A DNA stretch of 58,617 nucleotides from Clostridiales bacterium (GCA_015056365.1 SVGM01000017.1:5050-63666); one strand, 5' to 3'; positions 8,790 through 16,598 are shown, numbered from the stretch's first letter. A program made the numbers and translations. Notes: generated by a model from the letters alone, not told the origin.

Positions 8790-10556
8790 ATGGAGATTCG
8801 AGAGCACCTGGCAAGCGGACTGCCGCTGATTCTGGACGGCGCAATGGGCACGATGTTTGCCGCCCTGCCGCACCAGAGCGAAGCGGCTTGTGAAAACGCC
8901 AATCTGGACTGCCCCGAGGCGATCCTGTCCATTCACCGCGCCTATCTGGCGGCTGGCAGCAACGCCATCCAGACCAACACCTTTTCTATCAGCGCTGCCA
9001 TTTCCCAGGGGCGTGAGGAAGAAGCGCGCCGGCTGGTGACTGCCGGCTGCCAATTGGCCAAAGAGGCTGTCAGCGGCACCAGCACAGCCGTTTTCGCGGA
9101 TATCGGCCCTGCGCCGCTGGGCATGCCTATCTCCCCGGCAGAGGCGTTCATCCGACAGATGGACTGGTTCTTGCAGGAGGGACTGACCTGCTTCCTGCTG
9201 GAGACCCTTTCCTCCGATGAAGGCGTGAAGGAAGCGGCGCAAGCCCTGAAGCAGCGTTGCCCGGAAGCCTTTCTGCTGGTATCCTACGCCGTGCGGCCCG
9301 AAGGTTTCACCCGGGAGGGCATATCCGGTAAAGGCCTGCTGGAGCGTACCGCCGCCATTCCGGCAGTGGATGCGGTCGGCCTCAACTGCGTTTCCGGCCC
9401 TCATCACATGCTGGCGCTGCTCAAAGGCGTGAACCTGAACGGTAAATACCTGTCCGTGATGCCCAACGCCGGTTATCCCACCGTGGTGGGACGGCGCACG
9501 GTCTATCAAGGCACACCTGCTTATTTTTCCGAGCGTATGGCCCAACTGCGCACTGCCGGGGCCTCGATACTGGGCGGCTGTTGCGGCACCACGCCGGAGC
9601 ACATCGCCGCAACAGTACAGGCGTTAAAGCATACGCCTGCGCTGCTGCCGCAACCCAGCCAGCCTGCCGAAACAAACGAAGCCTCCGCCCACGACCCCAA
9701 CGCCATCTGGGATAAGCTGGAGGCCGGGCAGCGGATCATCGCCGTAGAGCTGGACCCGCCGACAGACGATCGTATTGCGCCCTTCCTTGATGATGTGCAG
9801 ACCCTGGCGGATGCCCAGGTGGACGCCATCACCATCGCCGATTGCCCCATCGCCCGCCCCCGGGCGGACAGCAGCCTGCTGGCATGCAAGCTGAAGCGAG
9901 AACTGGGCGTGGCTGTCCTGCCGCACATGACCTGCCGCGACCGCAACCTGAACGCCACAAAAGCCCTGCTGTTGGGGCTTGCTATGGAAGGCGTGCGCAA
10001 CGTGCTCATCGTCACCGGCGACCCGGTACCCACCGAGGAGCGCGCCTCTGTTAAAAGCGTGTTCAATTTTAATTCCCGCAAGCTGGCCGCCTATATCACT
10101 GAGCTGAATCAGCAGCTGGCACATCCCTTCCGCATCTTCGCCGCCCTTAACCTGAACGCCGTCAATTTCCGGGTGCAGCTGGAGCTGGCCAAAGAAAAAG
10201 AAGCCTGCGGGGTATCCGGTTTCCTGACCCAGCCTGTGCTTTCCAAAGAAGCGCTGGAAAACCTGAAGCTGGCAAGAGCGGAGCTGAAGGGCAAGATCCT
10301 TGGCGGTGTGTTTCCTGTGGTCAGCTATCGCAACGCTTGCTTCCTCAACAATGAAATCGCCGGTATGCGGGTCAGCCCGGCGATCGCAAAACGGTACGAA
10401 GGACTGGATCGGAACGAGGCTGAAAAGCTGGCAGCGGATATTTCCGTGCGCATTGCCCGGGAGATCGAGCCCTATACGGATGGCTGGTACCTGATGACGC
10501 CCTTCCGTCGGGTAGGTCTGATCCGGGAGATTGTGAGAAGGCTGAACGCCGACTGA
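8790..10556 (+). CDS. Homocysteine S-methyltransferase / methylenetetrahydrofolate reductase fusion
   Basis: 588 residues. Residues 1-285 form a homocysteine S-methyltransferase domain with zinc cysteines C200, C264 and C265 (LNC, GGCCGT). Residues about 305-588 form a MetF-type methylenetetrahydrofolate reductase (HMTCRDRN, VTGDPVP, NLNAVNF). The architecture resembles Bacillus YitJ. It should reduce methylene-THF to methyl-THF for MetH; the methyltransferase half may act on S-methylmethionine or similar donors. GGAGAG precedes ATG 8790. Last gene of the operon; no clear terminator was seen in the 190 bases that follow. Confidence 0.9.
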   Translation: MEIREHLASGLPLILDGAMGTMFAALPHQSEAACENANLDCPEAILSIHRAYLAAGSNAIQTNTFSISAAISQGREEEARRLVTAGCQLAKEAVSGTSTAVFADIGPAPLGMPISPAEAFIRQMDWFLQEGLTCFLLETLSSDEGVKEAAQALKQRCPEAFLLVSYAVRPEGFTREGISGKGLLERTAAIPAVDAVGLNCVSGPHHMLALLKGVNLNGKYLSVMPNAGYPTVVGRRTVYQGTPAYFSERMAQLRTAGASILGGCCGTTPEHIAATVQALKHTPALLPQPSQPAETNEASAHDPNAIWDKLEAGQRIIAVELDPPTDDRIAPFLDDVQTLADAQVDAITIADCPIARPRADSSLLACKLKRELGVAVLPHMTCRDRNLNATKALLLGLAMEGVRNVLIVTGDPVPTEERASVKSVFNFNSRKLAAYITELNQQLAHPFRIFAALNLNAVNFRVQLELAKEKEACGVSGFLTQPVLSKEALENLKLARAELKGKILGGVFPVVSYRNACFLNNEIAGMRVSPAIAKRYEGLDRNEAEKLAADISVRIAREIEPYTDGWYLMTPFRRVGLIREIVRRLNAD

Positions 10557-10694
10557 CGGACAAATGCGCTCACAGTCAGCCCATGGTATCGCAGCGCCGC
10601 TGCTTTCCATGATTCATGCCATCAAGGCAACACGGAAACGCTCGAATTTCCAGTCCGATTCGTAGGAATGTCTTCTACCGCCTCGATACAGATC

Positions 10695-10723
10695 TTGTGT
10701 TATTACAAAACTTTTGCTATGAT
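10695..10723 (+). promoter_or_regulatory. Promoter of the GGDEF gene
   Basis: TTGTGT (10695-10700), 17-base spacer, extended -10 TG-C-TATGAT (10718-10723), about 35 bases before the GGDEF gene. It suggests the gene is transcribed apart from the methionine operon. Confidence 0.65.
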
Positions 10724-10758
10724 AACAATATCTTCCAAATGTCCGGATGGTGAGAAAG

Positions 10759-11970
10759 ATGATCATGATCAATGTGGCGCTGGACGCCATGGGTATAGCT
10801 GTCAGCATGACCTTGCTGGTTGGCGCGTTGCTTAGTGGTCAAAAGCAGGAGCGCAGAGGCTGGTTTTTTGTGCTGTTGCTGATCCTGACGATGGTGCAGC
10901 AGGCAAGCGATATGGTCAACTGGTTGTGCGAGGCCAAGCCCGAATGGTCTACGCTGCTGTTCGCCGTCAATTTCGTTATCTTTATCTGCGGACCCATTAC
11001 CGCCCTATTCTTCTATCATTATGTTCTGGCAACGCTCAACGCGAATCTTCAGCGACTGCGCTGGCTTACCCGTCTTCTGACAGTGCTGTGTGCCGTATGG
11101 ATCCTCATGAACGTGATCAACATTTTCAACAATATGTTCTACGGTGTGGACAGCAACGGCAGCTATTACCGGGGGCCGATCTATCTCTTGGAGCATGTGT
11201 ACCATTTCATTGTGATCCTGTTGGCGGCCGTGTTGTCGCTCCTCAATCGAAAGCTGAGCCTGCGGCACAAGTTCGCGCTGCTGACATACGCTTTGCTGCC
11301 CTTTGCGGCGCTGCTGTTCCAGGTGCAGTTCTATGGCCTGTCTTCGCTGACCTATTGCGCGCTGACCCTGTCTATGCTGCTGATTTACATCACCGTGCAC
11401 CTGCGCAGCGTAGCCCGGCTGGAGCAGCAAGGCGTCGAACTGAAGCTGACCCGTCAGGCCTATCAGGCCACTTTATACGATGCAGAAACCGATGACCTGA
11501 CCGGTCTGCTCAAGCGCAAAATCCTGGTACGAGAAGCAGAAAAACGTCTGGCCGCTGACAGGGATACCGGCTGTGCCATATGGATGATCGACCTGGACCG
11601 CTTCAAGGATGTGAACGATCAATTTGGCCATTCCATGGGCGATCAGGTGCTAATCGCGTTTTCCAACAAACTGGCTGCTTTCTTCCCCGAAGGTACGCCT
11701 GTTGCCCGCTACGGCGGAGATGAGTTCTGTGTCTTCCAGCCGCAAACCACGCTGGAGGAGCTGTACAACAGTCTGCAGCACGCTCTGGCGGAGTTTGGCT
11801 TCATCTGCGAAAACGGCAGCAAACAGGTTCAGATCGCGGCCAGCATCGGCGCGGCTTACGTGCCGCCGGAACAGGCCATCTCCTATCAGGAGCTGTTCGA
11901 TCATGCGGACAAAGCGCTGTACACCTCTAAAAACAACGGGCGCCGTCAGTATTCCGTCAAGGAGCTGTAA
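10759..11970 (+). CDS. Membrane-bound GGDEF diguanylate cyclase
   Basis: About 403 residues. The first 220 carry six or seven hydrophobic helices, like the 7TM sensor regions of signalling proteins. A GGDEF domain follows: ETDDLTGLLKR, MIDLDRFKDVND, then RYGGDEF near residue 319. The active-site loop is intact, so cyclic di-GMP synthesis from two GTP is expected. The inhibitory RxxD site normally five residues before GGDEF is absent (the position reads PEGT). ATG 10759 follows GGTGAG closely; ATG 10747 (no site) and ATG 10765 are alternatives. Confidence 0.88.
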   Translation: MIMINVALDAMGIAVSMTLLVGALLSGQKQERRGWFFVLLLILTMVQQASDMVNWLCEAKPEWSTLLFAVNFVIFICGPITALFFYHYVLATLNANLQRLRWLTRLLTVLCAVWILMNVINIFNNMFYGVDSNGSYYRGPIYLLEHVYHFIVILLAAVLSLLNRKLSLRHKFALLTYALLPFAALLFQVQFYGLSSLTYCALTLSMLLIYITVHLRSVARLEQQGVELKLTRQAYQATLYDAETDDLTGLLKRKILVREAEKRLAADRDTGCAIWMIDLDRFKDVNDQFGHSMGDQVLIAFSNKLAAFFPEGTPVARYGGDEFCVFQPQTTLEELYNSLQHALAEFGFICENGSKQVQIAASIGAAYVPPEQAISYQELFDHADKALYTSKNNGRRQYSVKEL

Positions 11971-12037
11971 AGCGGAAAACAGCTACCGTTCAATGAGCAT
12001 TGTGGGATTTGCGGTGATATATTGCACCTCCGCACAC

Positions 12038-12081
12038 AACCAAAAAGCCTTGCAGCTGTAAAGCTGTAAGGCTTTTTGGTT
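12038..12081 (+). terminator. Terminator hairpin after the GGDEF gene
   Basis: A long inverted repeat AACCAAAAAGCCTTGCAGCT/AGCTGTAAGGCTTTTTGGTT with a four-base loop. It could work in both directions. The same AAAGCCTTGCAG core reappears in the hairpin at 14930-14962 beside the tRNA fragment. Confidence 0.65.
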
Positions 12082-12130
12082 GGCAACCTTGATAGTTTTT
12101 GATACAATCACACGGAATACTCACTCTATT

Positions 12131-12165
12131 CTACCCCCGGGGTAAATAGGGGGGGTAGAGTTTTT
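12131..12165 (+). terminator. GC-rich hairpin with T-run in the 11971-12339 gap
   Basis: CTACCCCC (12131-12138) pairs with GGGGGTAG (12151-12158), followed by AGTTTTT. A second partial copy of CGGGGTAAAT follows at about 12169. Downstream, TATAAT at 12191-12196 lacks a good -35, and no ORF with a ribosome binding site fits the rest of the gap. Confidence 0.45.
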
Positions 12166-12339
12166 ACACGGGGTAAATGGTCTTATTCTGTATAATACTG
12201 TGCTTGCAGTTCATATAAATTGCATGGATTCCAGAAATGCTTTTTGTCCATCTGCATAGGCAACAGCACAGACACATGCAAGACAAATACATAACAAAGA
12301 GAGCAGCTCTCGTTTCATCCTTCGATCCTCCAGAAAGCG

Positions 12340-13671
12340 TTACTGCACTGGCTCTAAAAAGCTGTGCCAGATATAGCCGGTCATCTCTTCACGAAAAATC
12401 CCATCAAATTCTTCTCTGCTGCCAGTTGCATCACAATGATACAACACTCGCACCCAACCGTTTTCAGGGCCGCAGGCATCCACCAGTAATTCGACTTCTT
12501 GCCCTGCGTAAAGCTTTGCCAATGACGGTGAGGCTTTGCTGTCCTGCTTGCGCAGATTCACCCAATCGACATTGGAAACCTGCAGCCATGGTAAAGAGTC
12601 CACACCAAAGATGACGGCTTTGGCTGCCTTTTGTCTTTCTGCAAATACCCCATTCTGTCCATAATACCAGTCTTCCGGATACTGTTCATCCCACAATCGG
12701 ACCACCTGAGAACCGAACTGGTAGAGCGATTCCCCAATCATCCTATCACCTGCATCATAGACATCCCAGATGAAGCGTTCTGTTATTCCATACTGGCTTT
12801 CCCAACCATAGTAGATGTCTCTCCTATACTGATAACCATCCTGTACGCTTGAATACAGGTACTTTTCTTCGGGAATCAGCTCTACATTGCATAATTCAAG
12901 CTGCTTGATTTCAGGATCAAATCTTTCAGTTTCACGATTCCAGTTGCAAACCACTTCAACTGGTCGGAACTGATTCATGTGGCTATCCCAGAGTGAGAAT
13001 GCGTGGAAAACATTTCGTGCACCTGCTCCGGTTAACAACATCAGATCGTTATAGCCGTCAAAATTCAGGTCTTTCGCTATGACCAATGCAGCCACACCAT
13101 CGTATTCAGGGGTTTCGTTGGAGAAATAAGTGAAAGATTGAAGCTGTTCTCCATTCTCGGAGAAAACCTCAACAAGCAGGATGTTATCCGAAGCCAAATC
13201 AGCGGTATTTTCCCCGGTGTCTGTTATTCGGATTGTGTATGGTGGTAAAGAATCATGGATGTTGATCGTTTTCTCATACCCATTGTACTCTTCGTTTGAA
13301 GTGGCATCGAAAACACTCATATTGATCCCGGTGATGGCGTCAGTATTCGCCACAATCCACCCCTGCTGCACATTGCTTTTTCTGTCGTGATAAGAAATCC
13401 GAATCCACTCTATCGGGTAATCTGAAAAAAAATAGGAATCAAATGCAGTACCGTCCTGTGTAACAATCCTTTCTATTGGCTCATATTCTGTTCCTTCGTC
13501 CAAGACTGTTACAATTCGCATTTTTCGCCCGTCATCTGTTACTTCAAATACATCCGTTGCTTGTTGGAGCGTTTCGGCATGATTCCACTCTCCTTGCATC
13601 TGCGCAAAAGCAACAACTGGCAGTATGACAACCACCAGCAGCAAACATACAACAGAGCTAAGCTTCTTCAT
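12340..13671 (-). CDS. Secreted protein with VCBS/FG-GAP-like segment and C-terminal SH3b domain
   Basis: 443 residues; ATG 13671 has AGGAGG upstream. A signal peptide (KLSSVVCLLLVVVILPVVAFA) precedes a region of unknown fold. AKDLNFDGYNDLMLLTGAGARN near residue 200 looks like a VCBS/FG-GAP calcium-binding turn. The last 70 residues (VNLRKQDSKASPSLAKLYAGQEVELL) form a bacterial SH3 domain, which usually binds peptidoglycan peptides. No catalytic motif is visible. It stands alone between terminator-like hairpins and the tRNA remnant. Role unknown; cell-wall association is inferred. Confidence 0.75.
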   Translation of the reverse strand: MKKLSSVVCLLLVVVILPVVAFAQMQGEWNHAETLQQATDVFEVTDDGRKMRIVTVLDEGTEYEPIERIVTQDGTAFDSYFFSDYPIEWIRISYHDRKSNVQQGWIVANTDAITGINMSVFDATSNEEYNGYEKTINIHDSLPPYTIRITDTGENTADLASDNILLVEVFSENGEQLQSFTYFSNETPEYDGVAALVIAKDLNFDGYNDLMLLTGAGARNVFHAFSLWDSHMNQFRPVEVVCNWNRETERFDPEIKQLELCNVELIPEEKYLYSSVQDGYQYRRDIYYGWESQYGITERFIWDVYDAGDRMIGESLYQFGSQVVRLWDEQYPEDWYYGQNGVFAERQKAAKAVIFGVDSLPWLQVSNVDWVNLRKQDSKASPSLAKLYAGQEVELLVDACGPENGWVRVLYHCDATGSREEFDGIFREEMTGYIWHSFLEPVQ

Positions 13672-13927
13672 GGGAACTCCTCCTTTTCATCATCGATTCG
13701 AGTAACACTCGAACAAAAAAGTGTTATGGGAACATATTCCAATCAAAAAGTGCATTGTTTCCAACACGGATTAAACGAACTACTGAACCTTTCCGTTCCA
13801 CAAATCAAATCATTTTACAACTATAAAAAGCAGAGTAAAACTCTTGTCAGGCATCAGTTTTGCTCCTTGCCATAATAACAAAAGCCCGGAGGCTTTGATT
13901 TCTCAAGACTTCCGCGCCTGTTTGGGT

Positions 13928-13970
13928 AAAAAAGAAAGATCACGCAGATTGTATCAGAACCTGCGTGATC
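13928..13970 (-). terminator. Terminator after the displaced tRNA-Ser 3' end
   Basis: Read on the minus strand, GATCACGCAG pairs with CTGCGTGATC and is followed by a T-rich run. It sits just past the truncated tRNA and is likely the original terminator of the chromosomal tRNA-Ser gene before island insertion. Confidence 0.65.
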
Positions 13971-13971
13971 A

Positions 13972-14029
13972 TGTGGCGGAGACAGTGGGATTCGAACCCA
14001 TGTGCCGTTGCCGGCAAACTGATTTCGAG
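13972..14029 (-). pseudogene. Truncated tRNA-Ser 3' half (outer attachment-site remnant)
   Basis: 58 bases match the 3' half of the intact tRNA-Ser at 23212-23269 with two differences (13984 and 14001), from CCA through variable arm to the anticodon loop, then similarity stops. One change breaks a T-stem pair. The 5' half is missing, so it cannot be a tRNA. It most likely marks the outer end of an older insertion into the same gene. The rest of 13672-14072 shows only small hairpins (AAAGCC/GGCTTT at 13881-13896). Confidence 0.8.
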
Positions 14030-14072
14030 GAATGCTACTGCTTTTATATCCACCGTATACGGCAAGCAAACC

Positions 14073-14102
14073 TTGACGCAGCAACGGTTTAAATGCTATA
14101 CT
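14073..14102 (+). promoter_or_regulatory. Strong promoter of the RLR leader/kinase unit
   Basis: TTGACG (14073-14078), 18-base spacer, extended -10 TG-C-TATACT (14094-14102). The transcript should begin near 14109, just before the leader-peptide ribosome binding site AGGAGG (14121-14126). Confidence 0.75.
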
Positions 14103-14134
14103 TTTTCTGATCAAAACCTGAGGAGGTAAGATAT

Positions 14135-14164
14135 ATGGTTATCAGGCTGCGCAAGAGTTTCTGA
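14135..14164 (+). CDS. Nine-residue leader peptide MVIRLRKSF
   Basis: ATG 14135 to TGA 14164, preceded by a perfect AGGAGG with 8-base spacing, so it should be efficiently translated. The peptide holds Arg-Leu-Arg followed by Lys. The R-L-R (+x+) motif is the known macrolide-dependent ribosome-stalling signal of leader peptides such as ErmDL. Together with the overlapping hairpins just downstream it looks like a drug-sensing attenuator for the kinase gene at 14233. Translation and stalling are inferred. Confidence 0.6.
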   Translation: MVIRLRKSF

Positions 14165-14224
14165 GTACATGAAACTGTGTTAAATAGTTTTATGTACTTT
14201 TCACGCAAAACTATTTAACGGAGG
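14164..14224 (+). promoter_or_regulatory. Two mutually exclusive hairpins before the kinase gene (probable translational attenuator)
   Basis: Hairpin 1: 14164-14176 with 14186-14198 (13 pairs, one G-U). Hairpin 2: GTTAAATAGTTTT 14179-14191 with AAAACTATTTAAC 14207-14219 (13 perfect pairs). They share 14186-14191, so only one can form at a time. Hairpin 2 ends directly before the kinase Shine-Dalgarno GGAGG (14220-14224). The leader stop codon touches the first base of hairpin 1, so a stalled ribosome would alter the choice. Confidence 0.7.
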
Positions 14225-14232
14225 AAAAAATC

Positions 14233-14880
14233 ATGATCATTCAGGACAATGTAATCAAAGAATATTTGAAGAATGTGTTTTTCGTCACCGGAACCCCCTG
14301 CGGCGGAAAGAGTACCATTTCCCGCGCCCTTGTTAAGCGTCACAATTTGCTGCTGTTTGATATCGATCAGCAATTTGACCAGCACAAGCAACTGTCAGAC
14401 CCAACATTTCAGCCGGCGATGAACAAAACCTTCCCGGACGCAGATGCGTTTTTCGGGCGAAGCGTGGAGGAATATCGGCAATGGCTGCTTGACAACACCC
14501 GGGAGCAGCTGGATTTTGTGCTGCTGGACTTGATCCGGCTTTCACATAACCGGCCCGTGGTGTGCGACTGCCATCTGACCCTGGAACAGGCCGAGAAACT
14601 CACAGATCCCGCCCGGGTGGTTTTCCTGCTGAAGGAACCGTCCAACATCATTGAGGATTACTGCAACCGGCCCGATCACCAGGGGTTCAGCAACTTCATC
14701 AACAGCGCGTCCGACCCGGCAAAGGCAAAGGCCACCTGCAACGAGACCCTCCGCAGCCTGAACGCGGACTTCTACCGTGCCGTTAAGCGCAGCGAATATT
14801 TCTGGGTAGAGCGCACGCCGGATAGCACCGTGCAAAAGACGGTTGAACTGGTTGAGAAGCACTTTGGTTTTCTTCGGTAA
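14233..14880 (+). CDS. P-loop NTPase / small-molecule kinase-like protein
   Basis: 215 residues; ATG 14233 with GGAGG 8 bases upstream. Walker A is clear at residues 20-28 (GTPCGGKST), with a following DID in LLLFDIDQQF and a Walker-B-like VVCDCHLTL. Size and layout resemble shikimate/adenylate-kinase-fold or zeta/chloramphenicol-phosphotransferase-like kinases; I do not recognise a specific family. It lies between two displaced tRNA-Ser fragments, so it is probably cargo left from an older mobile element. It has its own promoter, an RLR leader peptide and attenuator hairpins, and its own terminator, suggesting antibiotic-responsive expression. Confidence 0.75.
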   Translation: MIIQDNVIKEYLKNVFFVTGTPCGGKSTISRALVKRHNLLLFDIDQQFDQHKQLSDPTFQPAMNKTFPDADAFFGRSVEEYRQWLLDNTREQLDFVLLDLIRLSHNRPVVCDCHLTLEQAEKLTDPARVVFLLKEPSNIIEDYCNRPDHQGFSNFINSASDPAKAKATCNETLRSLNADFYRAVKRSEYFWVERTPDSTVQKTVELVEKHFGFLR

Positions 14881-14889
14881 ATGAAAAAA

Positions 14890-14921
14890 CTCCGCATGAT
14901 TCACTCATGCGGAGCATTTTT
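14890..14921 (+). terminator. Intrinsic terminator of the kinase gene
   Basis: CTCCGCATGA (14890-14899) pairs with TCATGCGGAG (14905-14914), followed by CATTTTT. It starts 10 bases after the kinase stop. Confidence 0.85.
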
Positions 14922-14929
14922 GTGCAACG

Positions 14930-14962
14930 AAAAAGCCTTGCAGCTATTAAACTGCAAGGCTT
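14930..14962 (-). terminator. Terminator after the inner tRNA-Ser fragment
   Basis: Minus strand: AAGCCTTGCAG pairs with CTGCAAGGCTT, followed by TTTTC. It abuts the 25-base tRNA 3' copy at 14962-14986, just as separate terminators follow the other two copies. Confidence 0.6.
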
Positions 14963-14986
14963 GTGGCGGAGACGGTGGGATTCGAA
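14962..14986 (-). other. Left attachment site (tRNA-Ser 3' end copy)
   Basis: 25 bases identical to 23212-23236, in the same orientation as the intact tRNA. Similarity ends abruptly at 14987. It is the displaced 3' end left by integration of the island. Confidence 0.85.
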
Positions 14987-15001
14987 TTTTCCTTGCACGA
15001 A

Positions 15002-15135
15002 ATTGTGGTGCATTATGGTATGATCTGGAATCGAAGCAGCAGCAGAGAAAACGCCTGTTTCCTGCTCTCCAAATATCACCCAATACCACCGAAAAAAACC
15101 GCCATTGTGGTATCAGTTGTGGTAAAAATTGTGGT
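15002..15135. repeat. Left-end integrase arm-site candidates (TTGTGGT repeats)
   Basis: TTGTGGT occurs at 15003, 15105, 15117 and 15129; the last three are exactly 12 bases apart. The same motif with the same spacing lies at the other island end (23132, 23144). The remainder of 14987-15471 (about 480 bases) shows no gene with a ribosome binding site. Confidence 0.6.
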
Positions 15136-15471
15136 GGATTGTGTGTCTTATTTGCTCCAACACTACACACACAACCAAACCGTTACAGCACAACGAAAAA
15201 CCGAACAGGGCACAGCAGCGGGAACCGGGACAACCGTTGCGAATTGTCCCAGATTTACCCCGGGTCAGCGGTCTGGGTGAGCTGCCTCTGTCCGGATAGG
15301 CTGTCAGATGCTCCGAAAATGATCTGATGGAAATTTCCGCGCCGGATCTGCGCTGCTGTTGCGCTGCGTTTGCTCCCGGTGTGGCGTGAATAGCCCAGAA
15401 TCAATCCAGATTGCCCGTGGTTGGATGATTACGGCGAAAATGGAGAACGGGAGCCGGAAAAAACGAAGGGC

Positions 15472-15503
15472 AAAAAAAGACCCTCAGAGGCGTTTCTGAG
15501 GGG
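15472..15503 (-). terminator. Terminator of the toxin-antitoxin operon
   Basis: Minus strand: CCCTCAGA pairs with TCTGAGGG, followed by TCTTTTTTTG. It lies 11 bases after the antitoxin stop. Confidence 0.85.
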
Positions 15504-15513
15504 TTCGGTGTAG

Positions 15514-15798
15514 TCACTTCGATGTGGGCACAAATTCCAGCTTGATCTGCATCCCCATGCCCTCCGCCAGACGGCGCAGAGTACGAAGGGAAGGATTTGC
15601 GCTACCGTTTTCCAGCTTGCTGATGTCAGCCTGTGCAATGCCGGTTCTTTCTGCCAGCTGCTTTTGGGTCAATCCGCTGGCCTTGCGTGCGTCAATCATG
15701 GCCTGAATGATGGAAAACTCAGGCTCCAAAGCTTCATATTCAGCCTTGAAAGCGGGATCTTTCATCTTTTGGGAAAGATAGTCGTTGAAATTGCTCAT
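15514..15798 (-). CDS. XRE-family antitoxin (HigA-like)
   Basis: 94 residues. An HTH_3 domain spans about residues 30-85 (ARKASGLTQKQLAERTGIAQADISKLENGSANPSLRTLRRLAEGMG), which binds DNA and represses its own operon. The ATG overlaps the toxin stop (ATGA), as in higBA-type modules where the toxin comes first. The product should neutralise the adjacent RelE/HigB-like toxin. The module may stabilise the island. A terminator follows 11 bases downstream. Confidence 0.85.
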   Translation of the reverse strand: MSNFNDYLSQKMKDPAFKAEYEALEPEFSIIQAMIDARKASGLTQKQLAERTGIAQADISKLENGSANPSLRTLRRLAEGMGMQIKLEFVPTSK

Positions 15799-16154
15799 TG
15801 CTGCCTCTCCTTTCGGCTCATGTAATCTTTGCGGTAGGCCTTGGCCTTTTCAATCTCTCCCGGTGGGGTTTTCTGCGTCTTTTTGATAAATCCGTTGGTA
15901 AGGACAATCTTTCGCCCCACGAAGAAGAAATACAGCACACGGGAAATATCAGAGCCTACTTTTGCTCTCAGCTCCATAATGCCATCGTCCAGCGGTTTGG
16001 AGTACGGCTCCCGCAAGGCGGTTCCATTTTGCTGCAAAAGGGCAATCGTGCGGAGCATTTTAGCCTGCATTTTCAGGTCAAGCCCTTCCAGAAACTCCTT
16101 TGCGGGTTCCTTCCCGTTGGGCAGCTCATAAAAGACAACCTCAAACTCCTGCAT
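15795..16154 (-). CDS. RelE/HigB-like toxin (Gp49 family)
   Basis: 119 residues. The pattern ELPNGKEPAKEFLEGLD...LRAKVGSDISRVLYFFFVGRKIVLTNGFIKKTQKTP is typical of the phage-derived Gp49-like/HigB toxins (PF05973), ribosome-dependent mRNA interferases. The C-terminal basic stretch KKTQKTPPGEIEKAKAYRKDY is the usual family ending. First gene of the operon, with a strong promoter at 16192-16220, coupled to the XRE antitoxin by a 4-base overlap. Neutralisation by that antitoxin is expected from the family. Confidence 0.88.
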   Translation of the reverse strand: MQEFEVVFYELPNGKEPAKEFLEGLDLKMQAKMLRTIALLQQNGTALREPYSKPLDDGIMELRAKVGSDISRVLYFFFVGRKIVLTNGFIKKTQKTPPGEIEKAKAYRKDYMSRKERQQ

Positions 16155-16191
16155 AGTCTACCGCCTTTCGTGCTGGTTCATTCCCACAATT

Positions 16192-16220
16192 ATTATATAG
16201 GATTTATCCCATATTGTCAA
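16192..16220 (-). promoter_or_regulatory. Promoter and possible operator of the toxin-antitoxin operon
   Basis: Consensus TTGACA (16220-16215), 17-base spacer, consensus TATAAT (16197-16192). The spacer holds the inverted repeat GGAT-AA-ATCC, a likely binding site for the XRE antitoxin. A second inverted repeat AAACTATT/AATAGTTT lies upstream at 16225-16257. Confidence 0.8.
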
Positions 16221-16257
16221 TATAATGGGCAAACTATTTTCCCTCGCGAATAATAGT

Positions 16258-16470
16258 TTAATCTTGACTTTGATTGATTGAAGGCCATTCAGAAAGCCCC
16301 ATTCGTGCTAGTAGTGCTTTTTGTGTGTATTGGTTTACGCTTTCTCCGGTTTCTTTTGCGGCTGCTTCTACCGTTGCTTTTTGTCCCTTGGGAACTACAA
16401 TACGCAAACTGTCATAATTATTTCTGATGTATTTATTGGTTGCTTTGATTTGCGCCTTAGATGCTGGCAT
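16258..16470 (-). CDS. Arc/ribbon-helix-helix-type regulator
   Basis: 70 residues from ATG 16470, chosen for AAGGAGTG upstream; an ORF extends further but has no site. The sequence ATNKYIRNNYDSLRIVVPKGQKATVEAAAKETGESVNQYTQKALLARMG fits a short ribbon-helix-helix DNA-binding protein, common in Clostridia mobile elements: a beta strand (DSLRIVVPKG) then two helices. It faces a divergent gene at 16681 across two perfect 18-base palindromes, so it is likely an autorepressor that also controls that gene. Confidence 0.75.
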   Translation of the reverse strand: MPASKAQIKATNKYIRNNYDSLRIVVPKGQKATVEAAAKETGESVNQYTQKALLARMGLSEWPSINQSQD

Positions 16471-16495
16471 TTTAAAATCACTCCTTTCGGTGAAA

Positions 16496-16598
16496 ATTAT
16501 ACTATATATAGGTATAATTGTACAATTATATAAAAATGGCAATATAATTGTGCGATTTTTGTCCACTTTGACAGTTGATATAATTGTACAATTATATT
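16496..16598. promoter_or_regulatory. Divergent promoter region with two perfect 18-bp palindromes
   Basis: TATAATTGTACAATTATA occurs at 16513-16530 and 16579-16596, with a degenerate third copy at 16543-16560. The first overlaps the -35 of a minus-strand promoter (TTGTAC 16525-16520, 18-base spacer, TATAAT 16501-16496) for the RHH gene. The second fills the spacer after TTGACA (16568-16573) of the plus-strand promoter. They look like operators for the RHH protein. Confidence 0.7.

Noticed and set aside
12237..12614. 125-codon plus-strand ORF
   Set aside because: Overlaps the end of a convincing minus-strand secreted-protein gene, no ribosome binding site and no recognisable domain.
14962..14986. 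Possible second functional tRNA-Ser gene
   Set aside because: Only the last 25 bases of the tRNA are present; acceptor 5' strand, D arm and anticodon are missing.
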